16,567 bases of DNA, taken from an uncultured Collinsella sp. Lineage in GTDB: Bacteria; Actinomycetota; Coriobacteriia; Coriobacteriales; Coriobacteriaceae. Every line of letters begins with the position of its first letter. Within the stretch, counting starts at the first letter, position 1. The stretch covers positions 1-16,567 of the forward strand of contig UQLB01000036.1 of the NCBI GenBank assembly GCA_900541725.1, written 5' to 3'. The notes below the pieces were generated by a model. It made no database searches. It had not been told where the DNA came from and was given only the letters and a program-made list of their open reading frames with translations. The position numbers and the translations under genes are program-made. Below are positions 13,505-16,567 of this stretch, piece after piece.

Positions 13505-14152
13505 ATGAAGTTTGAACTGCTAGAACCATATATACCGATGTTTATGAGCGGCCTGGTCGTGACCTGTCAGGTGACGGCCGCCGCGCTGGCCATAGCACTC
13601 GTCCTGGGCTTTCTCATTGCCGTGCTCAAGGTTTTGCCCTGTCGCCCATTGCGTGCGGTGCTCAACTTCTACACCTCTATCTTTCGCGGCGTGCCGCTCA
13701 TCGTGTTACTTTTTTTGGCGTACTTTGCGACGCCGCAGCTCACGGGCTTCAAAATTTCGATGTTTGCCGCCGGTGCCATTACACTGGCGCTCAACGGCTC
13801 AGCGACGGTGTCCGAGACGGTGCGCGGTGGTATCGAGGGCGTTGACCGGGGGCAGTACGATGCCGCTCGGGCCATCGGGCTTCGCTATGTTCCCACGATG
13901 CGCAAGATCATCGTTCCGCAGGCGATGCGCTCGATTGCCCCTGCTCTGGTCAACGAAGTGATCACGGTCCTCAAGAGCTCCTCGCTGGTGGCAACCATCG
14001 GCCTGATGGATATGATGCGCGCCGCCCAGAGCGTGCAGGCGCTCACCTATCGAGCCTTTGAACCGTTTTTAGTGGTGGCCGTGGTCTACTACGTCATTGT
14101 TATGGCACTCACGGCCCTGGGCAATCGGCTCGAGCGCCGCCTGCGTCCCTAG
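13505..14152 (+). CDS. Amino-acid-type ABC transporter permease
   Basis: This 215-residue membrane protein has about five transmembrane helices. It belongs to the His/Glu/Gln/Arg permease family. The EAA loop that contacts the ATPase is EGVDRGQYDAARAIGLRYVP, followed by RKIIVPQAMRSIAPALVNE. An FRGVPLIVLLF segment near residue 60 is also typical. ATG 13505 is preferred to ATG 13499 because AAGGG (13493-13497) would be only one base from the earlier start. It pairs with the upstream binding protein, but no ATP-binding subunit follows; glmS comes next. The ATPase is likely supplied from another locus. Confidence 0.9.
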   Translation: MKFELLEPYIPMFMSGLVVTCQVTAAALAIALVLGFLIAVLKVLPCRPLRAVLNFYTSIFRGVPLIVLLFLAYFATPQLTGFKISMFAAGAITLALNGSATVSETVRGGIEGVDRGQYDAARAIGLRYVPTMRKIIVPQAMRSIAPALVNEVITVLKSSSLVATIGLMDMMRAAQSVQALTYRAFEPFLVVAVVYYVIVMALTALGNRLERRLRP

Positions 14153-14162
14153 GGGAGTGCCA

Positions 14163-14197
14163 ACCACCGCAAAGGTGCCTGTCACCGTTGTGGTGGT
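14163..14197 (+). repeat. REP-like element B, copy 2
   Basis: ACCACCGCAA (14163-14172) pairs with TTGTGGTGGT (14188-14197) with one G-T wobble, and GGTG (14174-14177) with CACC (14183-14186) inside. It shares AAAGGTGCCTGTC and the GTGGTGGT end with 12474-12508. It begins 10 bases after the permease stop and may also act as a 3'-end hairpin. Confidence 0.75.
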
Positions 14198-14212
14198 AGG
14201 GTGTGTGCATCG

Positions 14213-14316
14213 AGTGGTATCCAGTTTAAGATACCACTTCTGGTATATCAGCTTGCGTTTGTGTGAGTACAATACTCGGACGTTATACGTCTCAGCGCCC
14301 CCTGTGCGTGGACGTC
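14213..14316 (+). promoter_or_regulatory. glmS leader with operator-like repeats and alternative stems
   Basis: AGTGGTATC (14213-14221) and GATACCACT (14230-14238) form a perfect 9-bp dyad, and GGTATA recurs at 14242-14247 in a near-palindrome CTGGTATATCAG. These resemble sites bound by NagR/DasR-type amino-sugar regulators, without an exact match. Further down, GACGT (14279-14283), ACGTC (14287-14291) and GACGTC (14311-14316) can pair in mutually exclusive ways. No full glmS ribozyme core is present. A -10-like TACAAT is at 14268-14273. Confidence 0.45.
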
Positions 14317-14347
14317 TTGCAGTCACGCGAACGAAGGGATTTATCCT

Positions 14348-16063
14348 ATGTGCGGAATCGTCGGCTACACCGGCTCTGATATTGCAAAGAACATCCTGGT
14401 CACGGGCCTCAAGCGTATGGAGTATCGCGGCTATGACTCCTCGGGCGTCGCGCTCGAGGTGGGCGAGGGCGCCGCGGCGCACCTCGACGTCATCCGCCGC
14501 GTGGGCAAGGTCGCGGGCCTGGAGAGCGAGCTTTCCAACATCGACAGCGACGCTACCTGCGGTATCGGCCACACCCGTTGGGCCACCCACGGCAAGCCCT
14601 CCGTCGTTAACGCTCACCCCCACACCAGCTGCGACGGTCGTATCGCCATCGTCCACAACGGCATCATCGAGAACTTCGCCGAGCTGCGCGAAGAGCTGGA
14701 GGGTCGCGGCCACCACTTTAAGAGCGAGACCGATACCGAGGTCTTCGCGCATCTGATCGAAGAGGCTTATGCCGAGACGCACGACCTGATGGCCTCCGTG
14801 CGCGAGGCGTGCACCCACGTGGTCGGTGCCTATGGTCTGGCCGCCGTGTGCGCTGACGAGCCCGGCGTGATCGCCGTGGCCCGCAAGGATTCCCCGATCG
14901 TGGTCGGTGTGGGCGAAACCGGCTCCTATGTTGCTTCCGATGTCATCGCGCTCATCGACGCCACCCGCGATGTCGTGGTGCTCGAGGACGGTCAGTTTGC
15001 CAAGCTCACGCCCGCAGGCGTCGAGTACACCGACGAGGCCGGCAATGTTATCGAGCCCAAGGTCACCCACATCGACTGGGACCTGGACATGGCAGAAAAG
15101 GGCGGTTATCCCGACTTTATGCTCAAGGAAATCCACGAGCAGCCGCGCGTCGTGCGCGACACGCTGGTTGGTCGTATGACGCCGGCCGGCGAGCTCGACA
15201 TTGACGAGCTGGGCCTTTCGCTCGAGGAACTCAACGATATCGACCGCGTCTACGTGATCGCTTGCGGCACCAGCTATCACGCTGGCCTCATTGCCAAGAA
15301 TCTCATTGAGGGCTGGGCTCGCATCCCCACCGAGGTGGAGGCGGCCAGCGAGTTCCGCTATCGCAACCCCATCATCACGCCGACGACGCTCGTCGTGGCC
15401 GTGTCCCAGTCGGGCGAGACGGCCGACACTCTCGCCGCCATCCGCGATGCGCGCATCAAGGGTGCCAAGGTCTTCGGCATCACCAACGTGGTGGGCAGCC
15501 CCGTGGCGCGTGAGAGCGACGGCGTCATCTACACCAAGGCCAACAAGGAGATCGCGGTCGCCTCGACCAAGAGCTTCATCGGCCAGGTTGTGAGCCTGAC
15601 GCTGCTGGCCCTGCTGCTGGCGCAGGTCAAGTACCGCTTGACCACCAAGCAGGCGCGCATGCTGTTCCGCGAGCTTTCCGATACGGCCGAGCAGATCCAG
15701 TGGATTTTGGATACCCAAACCGAGGCCGTTCATGAGGCCGCCCTGCTGTGCAAGGACGCGCAGTCCGCACTGTTTGTGGGTCGCGGCATGGGTGCCGCTA
15801 TTTCCTACGAGGGCGCGCTCAAGCTCAAAGAGGTCAGCTACCTGCACGCCGAGGCATATGCCGCCGGTGAGATGAAGCACGGCCCCATTGCCCTGATCGA
15901 CCTGGGCTTCCCTGTCATCGCTGTGGCCACCAAGAGTGCCACCTACGACAAGACCGTGTCGAACCTTATGGAGTGCAAGGCGCGCGGTGCCAAGGTCATC
16001 ATCGTTGCCACCGAGGGCGACGAGGAGATCAACAAGATCCTCGATCCACACTCCATGGTATAA
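14348..16063 (+). CDS. glmS: Glucosamine-6-phosphate synthase (GlmS), C-terminus cut off
   Basis: GlmS makes glucosamine 6-phosphate from fructose 6-phosphate and glutamine, the entry step to peptidoglycan amino sugars. The nucleophile C2 in MCGIVGYTG, HTRWATHG (75-82) and HNG (103-105) mark the glutaminase domain (about 1-225). The first SIS domain shows ACGTSYHAGL, SQSGETADT and STKSF, and the second shows YLHAEAYAAGEMKHGP. The open frame gives 571 residues; family length is about 610. The reading ends EINKILDPHSMV, where relatives continue with the last SIS helices and a tail like RNLAKSVTVE carrying a catalytic lysine. The last few residues are therefore foreign and the product as written would be inactive. 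The break lies near 16046. The true gene is probably intact in the source genome. Confidence 0.9.
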   Translation: MCGIVGYTGSDIAKNILVTGLKRMEYRGYDSSGVALEVGEGAAAHLDVIRRVGKVAGLESELSNIDSDATCGIGHTRWATHGKPSVVNAHPHTSCDGRIAIVHNGIIENFAELREELEGRGHHFKSETDTEVFAHLIEEAYAETHDLMASVREACTHVVGAYGLAAVCADEPGVIAVARKDSPIVVGVGETGSYVASDVIALIDATRDVVVLEDGQFAKLTPAGVEYTDEAGNVIEPKVTHIDWDLDMAEKGGYPDFMLKEIHEQPRVVRDTLVGRMTPAGELDIDELGLSLEELNDIDRVYVIACGTSYHAGLIAKNLIEGWARIPTEVEAASEFRYRNPIITPTTLVVAVSQSGETADTLAAIRDARIKGAKVFGITNVVGSPVARESDGVIYTKANKEIAVASTKSFIGQVVSLTLLALLLAQVKYRLTTKQARMLFRELSDTAEQIQWILDTQTEAVHEAALLCKDAQSALFVGRGMGAAISYEGALKLKEVSYLHAEAYAAGEMKHGPIALIDLGFPVIAVATKSATYDKTVSNLMECKARGAKVIIVATEGDEEINKILDPHSMV

Positions 16064-16098
16064 TCATTACCTGCTTCGCTTTTCAAATGAATTTAAAG
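16046..16098. other. Sequence junction, likely assembly chimera or recombination point
   Basis: After AAGATCCTCGATC (ending about 16046) the GlmS reading no longer fits its family in any frame. Base composition turns AT-richer (TATAATCATTACC, AAATGAATTTAAAG) and codon style in the next gene changes. TATAAT at 16059-16064 is a lone -10-like word. The exact joint could be a few bases either side. Confidence 0.6.
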
Positions 16099-16136
16099 CA
16101 CCTCCGAGCCTGGTTGCTCGGGGGTGTTTTTCTTCT
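16099..16136 (+). terminator. Rho-independent terminator of an absent upstream gene
   Basis: CACCTCCGAGC (16099-16109) pairs with GCTCGGGGGTG (16116-16126) with one wobble and a 6-base loop, then TTTTTCTTCT. This is a textbook terminator, but the gene it should follow is not the truncated GlmS; it fits a gene lost at the junction. Confidence 0.85.
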
Positions 16137-16155
16137 GCCTTCTTACGGCTTTGCG

Positions 16156-16184
16156 TTGCATCAACTGCATAAAACTGTTATACT
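16156..16184 (+). promoter_or_regulatory. Sigma-70-type promoter of the last gene
   Basis: TTGCAT (16156-16161) and TATACT (16179-16184) are exactly 17 bases apart, close to consensus. The start would be about 16191, 30 bases before the ATG. AAGGAGG (16207-16213) sits seven bases from the ATG. Confidence 0.75.
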
Positions 16185-16220
16185 TAACTCATTGCAAGTC
16201 AATCTCAAGGAGGAATCAGG

Positions 16221-16567
16221 ATGACCTATACACAACTTCTCAATACCGCGCTGGAGCTGTTGGACGAACAGGGACCGCAGCAGGCGTTTGACTTCATGCA
16301 GCAGCAGTCCCCCAATGTAGAGTACGCCAACCCGGCGCAGCTGTACAACTTTTCCTACTGTCTGGCTGCCATGTGCGACCGGACCGATGAGGCGATGGGA
16401 CTGCTCAAGGAGGCGGTCTACACCCACGGCTACTGGTATGATTACACCTACCTGATGGAGGACGAGGACCTGGAGCCGCTGCGCAGTATGCCGGAATTTG
16501 AAACCATCGCCAACCTCTGCCGCCAGCGTCAACAGGCAGCACAGCAGGCTGCGCAGCCGGTGCTGTG
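16221..16567 (+). CDS. N-terminal part of TPR-like / hydrolase-associated protein, cut by window end
   Basis: 115 codons are visible with no stop before the window ends. The protein starts MTYTQLLNTALELLDEQGPQ and is helical and glutamine-rich, with FSYCLAAMCDRTDEAMGLLK then EAVYTHGYWYDYTYLMEDED and LEPLRSMPEFETIANLC. This pattern of a tetratricopeptide-like helix pair followed by GYWY...D.DL.PL...PEF is found at the N-terminus of some Firmicutes proteins, often ahead of an alpha/beta hydrolase domain. That domain would lie beyond the window and is not shown. The start has a strong AAGGAGG. Codon use favours CTG and CAG and differs from the Collinsella-like genes, supporting a different source. 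Function unknown. Confidence 0.75.
   Translation, partial: MTYTQLLNTALELLDEQGPQQAFDFMQQQSPNVEYANPAQLYNFSYCLAAMCDRTDEAMGLLKEAVYTHGYWYDYTYLMEDEDLEPLRSMPEFETIANLCRQRQQAAQQAAQPVL

Noticed and set aside
14291..14347. glmS ribozyme (AGCGCC in the glmS leader)
   Set aside because: Only the short AGCGCC word matches; about 55 bases to the start codon are too few for the ~150-base ribozyme and other core segments are missing.

Overview
The window reads as gut actinobacterial DNA of the class Coriobacteriia, most like Collinsella. This rests on high-GC codon use (GCC, GAG, CTC, CGC), the style of the proteins and the gene mix. It is an inference, because no database search was possible. The last ~520 bases look different and probably come from another genome (see below).

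Region 1 (1-9066) is a carbohydrate locus. A class II fructose/tagatose-bisphosphate aldolase is followed by a three-part PTS (EIIA, EIIB, and an EIIC of the ascorbate/UlaA type) and a strong hairpin terminator. Next come a small TPR-like protein and a P-loop kinase fused to deoxyribose-phosphate aldolase. After these are a GntR/UTRA regulator, a transaldolase, a decayed fructose-PTS EIIB/transaldolase remnant, and a split transketolase (N and C subunits). The aldolases, transaldolase and transketolase together cover the non-oxidative pentose phosphate reactions. The locus therefore looks like a PTS-fed pathway for a pentose, pentitol or related sugar, whose identity cannot be read from the sequence. 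A 12-base word shared in opposite orientation by the EIIC and transaldolase leaders is a candidate common operator.

Region 2 (9067-9421) has no gene. It holds a cluster of palindromes: a 13-bp hairpin, a REP-like element and a near-perfect 25-bp inverted repeat.

Region 3 (9422-12344) holds a LarE-type sulfur transferase on the minus strand, a divergent HAD phosphatase/phosphomutase, and a convergent LacI-family regulator.

Region 4 (12345-16046) holds two REP-like elements, a Tat-type lipoprotein amino-acid-binding protein with its ABC permease (no ATPase gene here), another REP-like element, and glmS behind a repeat-rich leader.

Region 5 (16046-16567): GlmS breaks off about 40 residues early. 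It is followed by a terminator, a near-ideal sigma-70 promoter and the start of a Firmicutes-like gene. This is best explained by a chimeric assembly join, or less likely a real recombination. No tRNA, rRNA, CRISPR array or intact transposase was found.
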